From a virus: a DNA stretch of 55,754 nt. Positions 25,368 through 35,005 of the stretch are shown here, piece after piece (position 1 is the first letter of the stretch; each line of letters opens with the position of its first letter). The position numbers were made by a program, and so were the translations under genes. Where the stretch lies: the IMG/VR virus record IMGVR_UViG_3300020176_000019, positions 1 to 55,754 of that record; one strand, given 5' to 3'. A model generated the notes under the pieces. It saw only the letters and a program-made list of their open reading frames with translations. It had not been told where the DNA came from and ran no database searches.

Positions 25368-25709
25368 TTAAGGTTCTACAAATTCAAGTATGCCATCAAG
25401 TTCGTCGGACATCTCAAGGTCTTCTTCGACAGGTGGCTCCCAGTGTAACCGCTCAAGGTAACTCTCAAGGGTCAGCTCTTCGATGCCATCGCGGTCAAAG
25501 TCGTCAGTGTCGAGAATCAACGAACGCTTGATGCAGTAGAGTTTGTCCGTTGATGTCTCTGGGTCCAAGAAAAGGTCAGACCACAAGGCCAACCACCGTG
25601 TCGTCCCGTTGTCGTCTGGGAGTGACCGCGCAGTGTTACCAGCAGTCGTTAGTTGGTCATACGATTGCTCGTTGCTAAACCGGAAGAAGCGATGGGTTTC
25701 GTCTGTCAT
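25368..25709 (-). CDS. Hypothetical acidic protein, 113 residues
   Basis: No family recognised. Very acidic in its C-terminal half (DTDDFDRDGIEELTLESYLERL), with aromatic residues in the first half (RFFRFSNEQSYDQL). It starts one base into the stop of the upstream gene. A role as fibre chaperone or virion component is possible from its place only. Confidence 0.55.
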   Translation of the reverse strand: MTDETHRFFRFSNEQSYDQLTTAGNTARSLPDDNGTTRWLALWSDLFLDPETSTDKLYCIKRSLILDTDDFDRDGIEELTLESYLERLHWEPPVEEDLEMSDELDGILEFVEP

Positions 25710-25963
25710 TAGTTGAGTGATTCAAGTGGTGGAAAGAAGTCAGCGATAGAGTCAACGGTAGGGGCATCAAGTGGCTCGTCGTTGTCGTCGAAGCCTTCGA
25801 TAAGTGCATAGGATGGATGTTTAATCATAGCAAACTGGCCGCCTTCGTGGTGTTCAATAACATCAGCCCAGCGAACAGTCGTGGTTCCGTCGTAGTTTTC
25901 ACCAGCGACTACTTTATCGTTGTAAGCGTCGAGTGTGTCTCGGTCTGTAGATGTGTAATACAT
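25709..25963 (-). CDS. Hypothetical acidic protein, 84 residues
   Basis: Starts MYYTSTDRDTLDAYNDKVV and includes 'NYDGTTTVRWADVIEH', similar in flavour to short proteins that follow tail-fibre genes and may cap or chaperone them. The start overlaps the stop of the 1,340-residue fibre gene by one base. Function unknown. Confidence 0.55.
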   Translation of the reverse strand: MYYTSTDRDTLDAYNDKVVAGENYDGTTTVRWADVIEHHEGGQFAMIKHPSYALIEGFDDNDEPLDAPTVDSIADFFPPLESLN

Positions 25964-28900
25964 TAGTAGATGGTGTAGGTGTCGTTGATGTTATTCTCGA
26001 TGCCTGTGCGGTTAGCAACTTGGTTATCTCCAAATACGACAACTTCCATTAAAGGGCCGTCTGAGAAAGCTGAACCACCTTGCATTACATGAAACATATT
26101 TTGACCAATATCAACCTGAGTTTCAGTTGCTGTGCCTAAACTTGTTCCGTTGGAAAAAACTTCTTGTGTATTGCCTGACACTTGAGCGGATAAAACTTTT
26201 CTTCCGGTCTGGTTAGTGTAGTCCACAGTGCCTAAAGTGTTGTATGAAAACCCTCCATTTTGAATATAAAGCCTAGGGATAGCGCCTTCAATACCCATAG
26301 CCAAATCATCTTCATAAGCAGCAGTAACCAAAAAGTCCGAACTGTCTAGCTCATTAGTCAGCGTTGGGTGGAACAAAGTGTCATCGACTCCGTCACCAAT
26401 GATTGCTGGGTTGTTCGCTGAGTCAGTCACCAACGTGCCACCATCGACGATTTTTGGTTGTGCGCTTGCGGTTGACTGTGAGCTATCCCGTCCGTTTGAA
26501 CTCTGGTCATACCATGTGGTGACGTGGCCGTCGAATCCTTGACCGCTGAAGAGTGCTGGTGTGCCGTAGACTGTAGCATCGTTAGAGCCAACTTGGTCAG
26601 TCCAATCTGCGTTTGTGTTGCCGTAGCCTTGGTAGGAGGCTTGTCCATTGAAGTTAATGTCTGAAATTACCCCATTAAAGAAATCACTTGAACCAGCACG
26701 GCTACCTATTGACTCCAACGAAAAGTCTGCTGTTGAAACAGAATTGATCGTTTCGGATTGCACAGAAAAACCATCATCTAGCTCTAATGTTAAGTCGCTT
26801 CCAGAGCGAGTTAGCGTGGTAGTATAAATTGTATTTTGGTTATAAGTAAGCCCAGTGAATTCATATAATACCGACGCAATTCTTACACTCGGCATTCCAG
26901 CCGCAATAAATAAGCGATTTGTGCCAGCATTTCCATATACTGTATTTTGTCCAGCTAACCCTGTCGATAAGACTTCGGCTGTTATTGCAAAATCACCAGA
27001 AATAGTCAGAGTGCTTGCGAGATCAATGTGGTCATCCACCCCATCAAAATACATACGTTGACCATCAAGTGCTAGCGTGTCACCTAACGTCCAGTCACGA
27101 AGAGTCCCATCGCTAACCTCGGATGCCGTGAAGTCGCTTGTCGCACCATCGCTTGAGCGTCTCACATTGACCACATTCGGGTCAGCGTCAGCGTCGAACG
27201 AGCGGAGACTGTAAGCGGCTGCGGGTTCTAACGTCAGGATGTTCGGGATAATCTGCTCACCGTTGATGTAAACCTGCCAGCCTTTGCCGGAGAGACTGTC
27301 GATTGCAGCAGTCGTAGCAGCACTGAGTGAACCAGTGGCTACATTGTAGTCGATGTCGATTCCAGCGTCAGCCAAAGCAGAACCACCAGATGCTCCGGTA
27401 GCCGTTGCGTATTTGCCGGATGCGTCGATGGAGACAAGGATGTTCTCTACGCTCTGTGATGTGAGTGACGTGCAGCCGTCCCATGCTATGTTAAACACTC
27501 CGCTTAAGATGCTTGATGGATTCCAGTTAGCGAAGACATCTGCGGAGAAGTCGGTGAGTGAAGTGCATTGATACCAAGCGAAACGCGTGCTAGTCGCTAA
27601 AGGAAGCTCTGTGCTAAAACTTTCAAGTGAAGCGCATCGATACCAAGCGGCATAAGCGTTAATCACTAAGGGAAGCTCTTCGCTAAAACTTTCAAGTGAC
27701 GAGCAGTCTTGCCATGCGTTACTCAAATCAGTCACGGAAGGAAGCGCGGAGCTAAAACTTTCAAGTGATGAGCAGCCACGCCATGCGTTACTCACGGAGG
27801 TCGCTAAGGGAAGCTCTGCGCTAAAACTTGTAAGTGATGAGCAGTCTCTCCATGCGTTACTCGCGGTAGTCGCTGTAGGAAGCGGAGTGCTAAACGAAGT
27901 GAGTCCACTGTCTCTCCATGCGCTCGTAAAGTCCACGTTACTCGCCTCCGTGCCTAGCTTTGCGTCCGCCGGAAATGACGTAAGTGACGAGCAGTTTTGC
28001 CATGATTCAACAAAGCTAGAGCTGTTAGTAGCTTGAATAGCCGAAAACGATACAAGATTACTATTGCCTTTCCAGCTTCTGTATAAATTATTGGCTCCTT
28101 GAAACTCAGTTTGCTTAAACTCAACAATATCAGTTCTATTTAACCACGCGGAGCCGAATCCACCAGTATAAGCAGCATCAGACGCACCTCGGTCGATAAG
28201 CAACTTACGGGCTTCCTCGATGTCACGACCAGTTGCGCTCTCTGGTAACAAAATGATTCCATACAAATCCCCGAATGCCCGATAAGTCCCAGCGTTGCCA
28301 AGCATTGTTAGTTCAGTGACCGCAGTATTGTTCACCTTGTAGGCAAACGTGCCTTTTGAGGTTCCGCAGATTTGCCAGCCAGCCTGAGTTGTCGATGGGA
28401 TGTCTAGGTGGTCGCTGGTGTCCGCAAAGGTAACAACATATCCATCACCCACTGGTTGGTCGTTGGCGGTGGCCTGTGTCGCATACTTGTCGGTGTCCCC
28501 ATTGTCTGAGCCTACGATTCTTCCGTTCCACGATGCGCTGCCTGATGAGATGTTACCGACTGGTGCTTTCTGGGCGTCGTAGAAGTAGTAGCCATCAGTG
28601 TCATGGCGCAAGAACACGGTGTTCCTGTTGTTAATGAAGTTCCGCACAGCGTCCGCTTGGGCATCGGTGATGCTTGATGCGTCGAACAGGGCGAGATACT
28701 CTAGGTCGATTGGCATATTGAAATCACCCGCTTTCCGTGCGGCTAAAACAAAATCATCGACTCCAACAGTTCCGCTTAAAGTTTTATTCTCTTCGTCAGC
28801 GTTGTTAATAAAACTGTTCTGCTCACCGTTTGTTATTTTTACATCAAGCAGCATGTCCCCACGCGCGGAATCATACATTCCATCGTGTATAATCGAACCA

Positions 28901-29985
28901 GCACTGTCATATCGGACTCTAAAAGCATCTTCAGTAGAGTTGCGTCTAATCATCATCGAACCAGACGCGTCATCTCCCCCTGTTGGATTAGTGCTGAACA
29001 ATCGTTGCCAACTTCCTCCTCCATCCCCAAGAACACTAAATGCAGCAAATAGATGGCCGCTTGATAAAGTCTGTCCAAACACTCCGTCCATGAAGTCGTT
29101 AACACCATCGAACCGAAGCACAGGCTTCTTGATGACCGTCGCCACATCGTTAGATGAGCTAGAGTCTTGGTTGATTGTCACCGTCTGACCAGTCGCGCAT
29201 TTGAACTTGGTGTCGTTATGTCTGACATTGGTGGACGTGAAGTCGCAGTTGAATCTGAGTGAGCTTGAAGATGGCGTTACGCTGTCGTAAAACTTGACGC
29301 TGTGAATCGCGGCGTTTGGTAGTAATTCACCAGTTTGGCTATACGAACCCACATAAACGTCAGCGGTTCCTCCGTAAATAGCAAACTTACCTGTTGACCT
29401 ATCTGGGCCTAACTGTGTCCACGTTGCACCCTTATCAATCGATGTGAAAAACTGAGCGATGCCAGTTGAGCTATCAAAAGACACTCGAACCTGTCCCCGT
29501 TGTCCGTCTGCAAATGGAAGCTCGGTTGAAAAAGCAGTTCCAGTTAGCCCTGCGCCTGTTCCATCATCACTAAACTGCAACTGAACCCTTTTATCAGGTC
29601 GCAGTAAAAATCTAAAACTCCGTTGGTCACCATTTGGTTGGTATTTCCCACAAAACGAAGAGTTAGATGTTGGCGTCCAGCTCTTCATGGTGACATCGAC
29701 ATCAATCACTAGGTCACCTGTTATGTCTAGCGATGAGTCATCAGGAGTATTTGCGTTATTACCGTTGATTCCAGAGCAATACAAATACCCATCACCATCA
29801 ATCAACGGTAACGCCTTGGGCTGATTTAACGCGACATCTTGTTCCGCATCGCCGCCTTTGTTGCTCCCTCTGGCGAGATTGCGAAGCACAGGACAGCTCT
29901 CCAAGAAATCGGCTGTCGTCAGGGCTTCGGCGAGAACATCACCAGATGTCGCTGGGCTGGTCAGGGTGGATAGATTGAGTGCCAT
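25963..29985 (-). CDS. Long tail-fibre/adhesin with LamG-like domains and 23-residue leucine-rich-type repeats
   Basis: 1,340 residues. Beta-sandwich (LamG/concanavalin-like) domains are suggested near residues 60-240, 300-450 and 1000-1150 ('FRFLLRPDKRVQLQF', 'LRFDGVNDFMDGVF', 'MYFDGVDDHIDLAS'). A middle part carries at least five 23-residue repeats of the form SFSxELPLATSxSNAWxxCSSLx, plus two degenerate ones, of BspA-like leucine-rich style. Such combinations occur in phage receptor-binding proteins and cell-surface adhesins. No processing chaperone or enzymatic motif is seen. The gene starts 3 bp after the next fibre gene's stop. Confidence 0.8.
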   Translation of the reverse strand: MALNLSTLTSPATSGDVLAEALTTADFLESCPVLRNLARGSNKGGDAEQDVALNQPKALPLIDGDGYLYCSGINGNNANTPDDSSLDITGDLVIDVDVTMKSWTPTSNSSFCGKYQPNGDQRSFRFLLRPDKRVQLQFSDDGTGAGLTGTAFSTELPFADGQRGQVRVSFDSSTGIAQFFTSIDKGATWTQLGPDRSTGKFAIYGGTADVYVGSYSQTGELLPNAAIHSVKFYDSVTPSSSSLRFNCDFTSTNVRHNDTKFKCATGQTVTINQDSSSSNDVATVIKKPVLRFDGVNDFMDGVFGQTLSSGHLFAAFSVLGDGGGSWQRLFSTNPTGGDDASGSMMIRRNSTEDAFRVRYDSAGSIIHDGMYDSARGDMLLDVKITNGEQNSFINNADEENKTLSGTVGVDDFVLAARKAGDFNMPIDLEYLALFDASSITDAQADAVRNFINNRNTVFLRHDTDGYYFYDAQKAPVGNISSGSASWNGRIVGSDNGDTDKYATQATANDQPVGDGYVVTFADTSDHLDIPSTTQAGWQICGTSKGTFAYKVNNTAVTELTMLGNAGTYRAFGDLYGIILLPESATGRDIEEARKLLIDRGASDAAYTGGFGSAWLNRTDIVEFKQTEFQGANNLYRSWKGNSNLVSFSAIQATNSSSFVESWQNCSSLTSFPADAKLGTEASNVDFTSAWRDSGLTSFSTPLPTATTASNAWRDCSSLTSFSAELPLATSVSNAWRGCSSLESFSSALPSVTDLSNAWQDCSSLESFSEELPLVINAYAAWYRCASLESFSTELPLATSTRFAWYQCTSLTDFSADVFANWNPSSILSGVFNIAWDGCTSLTSQSVENILVSIDASGKYATATGASGGSALADAGIDIDYNVATGSLSAATTAAIDSLSGKGWQVYINGEQIIPNILTLEPAAAYSLRSFDADADPNVVNVRRSSDGATSDFTASEVSDGTLRDWTLGDTLALDGQRMYFDGVDDHIDLASTLTISGDFAITAEVLSTGLAGQNTVYGNAGTNRLFIAAGMPSVRIASVLYEFTGLTYNQNTIYTTTLTRSGSDLTLELDDGFSVQSETINSVSTADFSLESIGSRAGSSDFFNGVISDINFNGQASYQGYGNTNADWTDQVGSNDATVYGTPALFSGQGFDGHVTTWYDQSSNGRDSSQSTASAQPKIVDGGTLVTDSANNPAIIGDGVDDTLFHPTLTNELDSSDFLVTAAYEDDLAMGIEGAIPRLYIQNGGFSYNTLGTVDYTNQTGRKVLSAQVSGNTQEVFSNGTSLGTATETQVDIGQNMFHVMQGGSAFSDGPLMEVVVFGDNQVANRTGIENNINDTYTIY
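27545..28050 (-). repeat. Intragenic 69 bp tandem repeats (23-residue units)
   Basis: Five clear 69 bp units within the fibre gene encode SFS..LP..T....AW..C.SL, with diverged units upstream. The Trp, Cys and Leu positions are kept while the exposed positions differ, as expected for a binding surface that can change by unequal recombination. Confidence 0.8.
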
Positions 29986-29988
29986 TGG

Positions 29989-32295
29989 TTATAGAGAGTC
30001 TGAGTGATAAGGCCAGTAGATGACGCGTTTGATGTGACCGTTGAGTTGATTTCCGCCAGTTTGGGCCGCCCCAATGTAAAGCCTATCAATACCGACAGGC
30101 ATGTTGCCTGAAGTGTCAGGTGTTGCCGAAATGCCGTCGCGGGATGAAAGGAAATTATTAGCCTTAAATGAATGAGCTGAACGTGATAGGACATTGTTTG
30201 CCACAACTGTTAAACCACCCATAGATGCGGAAGTAGACCCCCCACTAAAAACAGCCAATCCACCAGAATTGCTAGTTGACCGAGCATAGATTCGATTTGA
30301 TGCTGAATTGTCTGAAAATGCAAAGGTGGTATTAAAATCAAAATATCCGCGACCAGTTGATTCAGTATAAATCGTCCCCTCGCTCTGGTTGTAGAAGTCA
30401 CTAAACGTGGTCCGCGATGCCGCTGCGCCTGATGTTGGGATGAGGCTTGTTGCATCTCCTGCTTCTAGTTGCGCACCCCACACTAAGACGCTTGATGTGT
30501 CTGTTCCATAAGAGCTATTTCTTTCTACATCAACCTCAAAGTCTGAATTTGTCCCGTCTGCAATAAACGAGAATCCAATGCGATACCAGCCGTTTCCGAC
30601 TTCTTGCACAAAACGGTCACTGGTTGTTCCATTGTTATTGAAAACTGTATTTGCAGACCAATTAATTTGAATCCTAAATAAAGTCCCACCCGTTACCCTT
30701 ACACCTAAAGTTGTTTGGCCTTGGACATCAATATTTTTAAGGTAAACGCTGGCTGAGTATTCCGTCCCATTAACCAAAGCAATGTCATTAAATTTTGTTC
30801 TATCGTTTCCATCGTTTCCCACTTTAGTTATCTTCGTGGCGGTCTGACTACCATCTGGTGAAATCGCAAAGTCTTCAATTCTGGTTACCCCATTCAAAGG
30901 CCAATTTGTGTCTGGTGTGCTGTATTCCACCAAGTTCGTCGAGTCCCGCTCAATTTGTAGGTCATCCGCTTGTCTCGTCACGGTGCTTCCGCTGGTCGGG
31001 ATGTAGGACGTGGCGACACTTCCGGTCTCGATTTGTGCGCCCCACACGTCAATAACATCGGCTGTATCGCTCGTGCTATTATTATTGGTTACAAAAATCT
31101 TGACCCCTGTGTTGTCAGCCAAGGTAGTAAGGGTGAGGTCTTTCACCCGTTGCCATTCTCCAGTGAGAAGAACTTGCACGAACTGAGAACCCACGTAAGT
31201 TCCGCCCTGCCGTTTAGCGTAAACACTGATTGTCTCGCCAGCGGTTCCGCGAACATACAGGCTTCCAGTATATTCGGTAGAAGGAGATATACTTGCGGTT
31301 TGGGAAGCGGCTCTATCTCCTGCCGCTAGTTGAATACCTGACACCCGATATGCATTATTACTTCCATCGGGGGCATCAATTCCCGAAACGACTGAAGCCG
31401 TTCCTTGAGAAAAGAACACAGTTGAAGGTATGAGATTCGTCGCTGACGGCTCCACCAGTATCATCGGCACACGCGGCCCGTAGGTTGCACCCGTGATGAA
31501 CTTCGGGCTGCCCGTTGTGTTGGACACGAAGTCGCTCGCGGTTGTGCCTTCTTCGAGCTGTGGTCCGTAAATGTAAATACCACCACTGTCAGTAACGACT
31601 GAAGAGTTGTCAGTGTCGCCTACGTAAATCGCTTTTACTGTGCCTGATGATGCTGTGAATGTGACTGAACATCTAAACCAACCGTTGCCAGCGTCTTCTA
31701 TGTTAGCCGTGTTTCCTGCTGCTATTGTCCCGACTGTTCCAGTATCCAGATTAAAATAAGTCCGACCAGTGTTCGTGTCATAAAGAACAACAAAGTCTTT
31801 CTCTTTTTTCTTCGCGTAAACACTAAAAGTGAAGACTCCTGTAATGCTTGAATCAAACCTGTATATTGAACCCGCATTGGTTTGTCCTGAGTTTTGCTCC
31901 AAGTAAGTAGCGTTATTCTCTCCGTCAGGACTTATTGCAGCGTTGGCCGTATCTGATGTCCGAGCATGAAGCCAATTGCTGAAATCAGTGTTTTCAATCC
32001 GCTGAAACTTCGTCGGGGTCAGCTCTTCGCCTTGCGTGTAGTCCACCCGCACCGTGTCGGCACTAGCCGATTGGATCAGACCATCCGCATCAGTATACGT
32101 AGCAACACCTGATCGCGTTGCCGTAATCACGTCCAACGTATCAGGGTCAGAGGGATCAAGGTCCAGCGTAGGGTTCTCAAATGTCCCGATCATGGATGAA
32201 CGGGTATCGAACAAGAGATACGGGTCCAAGGATAAGGGGTTGAAGGGGACTCCCCCACCTCTGGTGAGACCTAAGCCGAGACCGAGCTGAGACAT
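29989..32295 (-). CDS. Tail fibre/spike with three repeated carbohydrate-binding-like domains
   Basis: 768 residues. Three ~150-180 residue modules each contain an ISPDG or similar opening, a 'FSVYAK / SLYVRG / SVYLKN' strand, a 'GWFRCSVTF / GEWQRVKDL / GWYRIGFSF' strand and a 'YGPQLEEG / WGAQIETG / WGAQLEAG' end. This is a common carbohydrate-binding-like jelly-roll in phage tail fibres. The N-terminus (MSQLGLGLGLTRGGGVPFNP) would attach to the virion, and the last 150 residues form the tip. It probably binds host-surface glycans. The start ATG follows 6 bp after the previous small gene. Confidence 0.8.
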   Translation of the reverse strand: MSQLGLGLGLTRGGGVPFNPLSLDPYLLFDTRSSMIGTFENPTLDLDPSDPDTLDVITATRSGVATYTDADGLIQSASADTVRVDYTQGEELTPTKFQRIENTDFSNWLHARTSDTANAAISPDGENNATYLEQNSGQTNAGSIYRFDSSITGVFTFSVYAKKKEKDFVVLYDTNTGRTYFNLDTGTVGTIAAGNTANIEDAGNGWFRCSVTFTASSGTVKAIYVGDTDNSSVVTDSGGIYIYGPQLEEGTTASDFVSNTTGSPKFITGATYGPRVPMILVEPSATNLIPSTVFFSQGTASVVSGIDAPDGSNNAYRVSGIQLAAGDRAASQTASISPSTEYTGSLYVRGTAGETISVYAKRQGGTYVGSQFVQVLLTGEWQRVKDLTLTTLADNTGVKIFVTNNNSTSDTADVIDVWGAQIETGSVATSYIPTSGSTVTRQADDLQIERDSTNLVEYSTPDTNWPLNGVTRIEDFAISPDGSQTATKITKVGNDGNDRTKFNDIALVNGTEYSASVYLKNIDVQGQTTLGVRVTGGTLFRIQINWSANTVFNNNGTTSDRFVQEVGNGWYRIGFSFIADGTNSDFEVDVERNSSYGTDTSSVLVWGAQLEAGDATSLIPTSGAAASRTTFSDFYNQSEGTIYTESTGRGYFDFNTTFAFSDNSASNRIYARSTSNSGGLAVFSGGSTSASMGGLTVVANNVLSRSAHSFKANNFLSSRDGISATPDTSGNMPVGIDRLYIGAAQTGGNQLNGHIKRVIYWPYHSDSL

Positions 32296-32301
32296 AGCTG
32301 A

Positions 32302-32550
32302 TTAAACTTGTTTGTATGCAAGAACAGACCCGAAATCTACCGTGAAGGCAGTGATCTGACCGTAGATCACAGTTCCAGCAGCGATGGTCACCGTAGGGAA
32401 TGTTCCAGTCAACTCAGGCCACGTCACAGAAGTAAACGCCGTGTCAGTAAGACACTGCAAAGCGCAGAAGTCACCAGTAGCAGATCCGCTGTCGGTGACG
32501 TAGGTCGCGCCCTTCTGTCCGAAGGTTTGTTTGTCGATGTTGTTAGTCAT
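32302..32550 (-). CDS. Small virion-type beta protein, 82 residues
   Basis: 'FPTVTIAAGTVIYGQITAFTVDFGSVLAYKQV' is a C-terminal pattern often found in small phage structural proteins near fibre genes. Few charges and many Thr/Gly. It could be a fibre-tip or head-decoration protein; no function is known to me. It starts directly after the preceding stop. Confidence 0.6.
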   Translation of the reverse strand: MTNNIDKQTFGQKGATYVTDSGSATGDFCALQCLTDTAFTSVTWPELTGTFPTVTIAAGTVIYGQITAFTVDFGSVLAYKQV

Positions 32551-33507
32551 TTAGATAATGTTTGGGATGTTAATTTGATTGCCAACTGGCTTGAGAATCG
32601 GTTTGGGCTTGGCGGCTCCTCTGGCTGCGTCGAGTTCTTCATCCAAGAGCTGGCGGCAGATCGTCCAGTGGTATTGGGCGCGTTCGAGGTCCGCGTTGTC
32701 CTCAGCGAGCATACCCAAAAGGCCGTGCTTAATTGCGTTCAGGTTTCCTAAGTAAATGATGTCGTCCTGCGTCAGGACTGTCTGCCACGCCCGTTTGAGC
32801 AGCAATTTGACGTTCTTGGTCTGTCCGCTGCTGTTCGCGAACCGGAATCTACGGTATCGGGCTACGCCGTCGCCCCTGACGACTGCCATAAGAGTCATCT
32901 CATCGAGCGTGCCTGTCCCGTAATACACCCCCACTTCTTCAGGGACATCACTAAAGCTGATGGACTTGATGTCCATGATGTCGCTATGGGGCGATGTAGA
33001 TGTAGCCCCTCCGGCTAAATCGAACGTGTATTCAGAAATTGTGTCTTCACCCAGACTAGAATCCGTATTCCTCCCATAAACGACGGTAATCGATCCTTCT
33101 GACGGTAATGTAGTGTTCGGTAGAACAGGAAGAATCGTTATGGCGTCAACATCACTAGGCTCTTTGTGGACAATTTCCTCCTTAGCCTCGTGGAAACCGT
33201 CATCGATCACACCGAAAATAGGTGCTGGTCCTTCGCTGGCGTAGCCGGAAATCCGGTAATCGTGCCACTGAGACTGCATTTCGACCGGAGAATTCTCCAG
33301 CATCGCCCCGATCAGGCTCTCAGAATGCTCCGGTAGCGCGAAATAGTCGTTCGCGGTCTCAATGGACCAGTCATACAGCAAATCACGCCACATCCCCATC
33401 GCATACAGGCGGGGCATGACCATATTTAACTTCGCCACGATATCCTCATCAGGGCGAACGTAGTCAGAAAGGGCTTTAGTTACCGCCTTGACAGTCAACG
33501 CTGGCAT
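32551..33507 (-). CDS. Putative head-tail adaptor / tail-tube-type structural protein
   Basis: 318 residues. The N-terminal helical part (DEDIVAKLNMVMPRLYAMGMWRDLLYDW) and the C-terminal helices (GLLGMLAEDNADLERAQYHWTICRQLLDEEL) flank a beta-rich middle. Similar outlines occur in connector or tail-tubular-A-like proteins of short-tailed phages. The assignment is by outline only. It ends PKPILKPVGNQINIPNII, a Pro/Asn-rich arm. Confidence 0.5.
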   Translation of the reverse strand: MPALTVKAVTKALSDYVRPDEDIVAKLNMVMPRLYAMGMWRDLLYDWSIETANDYFALPEHSESLIGAMLENSPVEMQSQWHDYRISGYASEGPAPIFGVIDDGFHEAKEEIVHKEPSDVDAITILPVLPNTTLPSEGSITVVYGRNTDSSLGEDTISEYTFDLAGGATSTSPHSDIMDIKSISFSDVPEEVGVYYGTGTLDEMTLMAVVRGDGVARYRRFRFANSSGQTKNVKLLLKRAWQTVLTQDDIIYLGNLNAIKHGLLGMLAEDNADLERAQYHWTICRQLLDEELDAARGAAKPKPILKPVGNQINIPNII

Positions 33508-33558
33508 AGGCCGAATATAATAGGATTAGGTAGCCAAGTCAATCACTGAGAGTTCGGG

Positions 33559-33687
33559 CTATTTCTTACGAATCTTAGCCTTTTTGCCGCGAAGCTCGCG
33601 GAGGAATTTGGCCTTTTGGGCCTCCGTCAAGGGGCTGCCTTTCGACAATAAATAAGCTGTTTGCTTCTTTGTAGGGTTTTTGGGCAT
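33559..33687 (-). CDS. Small basic protein, 42 residues (LLSKGSPLTEAQK)
   Basis: Reads MPKNPTKKQTAYLLSKGS and ends RGKKAKIRKK. The 'K..AYLLSKGSPLT..QK.K...EL' pattern recurs in small proteins of marine phages, which supports a real gene despite its size. It lies alone between two structural-region genes with 51 and 19 bp gaps. Function unknown, probably DNA- or virion-associated given its charge. Confidence 0.65.
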   Translation of the reverse strand: MPKNPTKKQTAYLLSKGSPLTEAQKAKFLRELRGKKAKIRKK

Positions 33688-33706
33688 TTAATTAGCGGTT
33701 ATTACC

Positions 33707-34999
33707 TTATACGTAGGCGATCCAACTTGATCTTGATATAGGTCTCCAGTTAAGGTTGCTTCTTTCTAAAGCTCTGCGGACTCCTGCATGCCTCCTATGG
33801 TCAAGGTCATGGCCAGCTAGAATACCTCCTTTTGATATTTTGGGGATCCAAGCTTCAATATCTGCGGTGACTTGCTCTTCTACATGCCCTCCATCTATAA
33901 AACAAAAGAAAACTGATGAATCCTCGTGGTTCTGTGCAGCCTCTACAGAATTGGATCTTACGATTTCTGGACGGTTGTGGGGGCATAATTCTTCAAGATC
34001 CCGCCGTAGTCGATCCAACCACCCCTCTACGGTGGATACATCTTTATAAGGTGTCCCTAGATAATAGGTCGGATCAATCTGATCATATCCGACAATATTG
34101 AGGCTCTTACCAATCGCAGTCGCATACGAACTCATGTAACCGATTGATCTACCCGCCCAAACACCAATTTCCACCATTGTAGCCCCTTCTGGAGCTTCTT
34201 CCACGACTTTTCGGTAAACGTCGCTATAGTCAAACCAGCCCGCCAACACGTTAGTTTGGGGCCTTAGTTTTTCCCTGAACAACTTCTGGAAACGGCCAGA
34301 TTTCCTACTGATTTCCCTATCTCTACGTTCTTGATGCCTCCTAATCCCTGAAGAGTGTTGTTTTCCTCTAACTACTCGTCTTTCATCTAAGTCATACGTC
34401 CAACGGTAATGCTCCAGTAGCATCCCCTTTTTATCTTTTCTCCACCCCTTCTTATGGTCGTGTAAATGGATATGGGGTTTTCTAGTTAAATAGCATTTTA
34501 AGTCTGGAGTCTGGAATGACCTTATGATTTGAGTCTGGACAGGAGCTGCTCGTCGAAACTCTTGAAGAGATTTATAGTGAGACTCATACAGGTCCCCTCC
34601 TACAGCAAATCGATCAATCATACGGCCTTCCGCAAAATCAGATTCTCCATTCTCTATCCTACCGACAATACCGGATATAGCACTGAGATCAGATACAAAC
34701 TCGTCTTTGTCGAGGTGCATAATCCATTGGCATTCTGGTTCGCTCCCCATTTCACTTTCTAATTTTTTTATGGTTCTGCCATTGTGGAAAATATCCTCTG
34801 GGAAGTCAACAAGTCGAACACGGCCATTGAATTTATCCACAATATCTTTCACGGTATCGGGAGATTCTTCATGTCTGCGGCATAACAAAACCACACCGCG
34901 TTCGCATATTTGCATATGCCAAGACAAGAAGGCTTCTAAAAATTCGGCCTTCGCGTTACTTCTAGTTGCAAGGAACAACCCTTTAATTGTATCTCTCAT
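33707..34999 (-). CDS. Glycosyltransferase-methyltransferase fusion
   Basis: 430 residues. The N-terminal ~240 resemble a GT2-like sugar transferase ('GLFLATRSNAKAEFLEAFLSWH', 'WIMHLDKDEF' with a DxD-like motif), and a basic linker (RRHQERRDREISRKSGRF) follows. Residues about 275-430 are a class I SAM methyltransferase (Methyltransf_24-like: 'MVEIGVWAGRS', 'FFCFIDGGHVEEQVTADIEAW', 'GGILAGHDLDH'). Together with the GT25 gene just upstream, it could build and methylate a glycan on a virion protein or on the host surface. The serine-rich protein encoded next to them is a candidate acceptor. Confidence 0.75.
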   Translation of the reverse strand: MRDTIKGLFLATRSNAKAEFLEAFLSWHMQICERGVVLLCRRHEESPDTVKDIVDKFNGRVRLVDFPEDIFHNGRTIKKLESEMGSEPECQWIMHLDKDEFVSDLSAISGIVGRIENGESDFAEGRMIDRFAVGGDLYESHYKSLQEFRRAAPVQTQIIRSFQTPDLKCYLTRKPHIHLHDHKKGWRKDKKGMLLEHYRWTYDLDERRVVRGKQHSSGIRRHQERRDREISRKSGRFQKLFREKLRPQTNVLAGWFDYSDVYRKVVEEAPEGATMVEIGVWAGRSIGYMSSYATAIGKSLNIVGYDQIDPTYYLGTPYKDVSTVEGWLDRLRRDLEELCPHNRPEIVRSNSVEAAQNHEDSSVFFCFIDGGHVEEQVTADIEAWIPKISKGGILAGHDLDHRRHAGVRRALERSNLNWRPISRSSWIAYV

Positions 35000-35005
35000 A
35001 AATCT

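Noticed and set aside
27545-28050. Diversity-generating retroelement target
   Set aside because: No reverse transcriptase or template repeat was found in the window; differences between repeats are not concentrated at adenines as far as can be judged.
28598-29188. 196-residue plus-strand frame opposite the long fibre gene
   Set aside because: Shadow of the fibre frame; serine/leucine-rich noise without family features.
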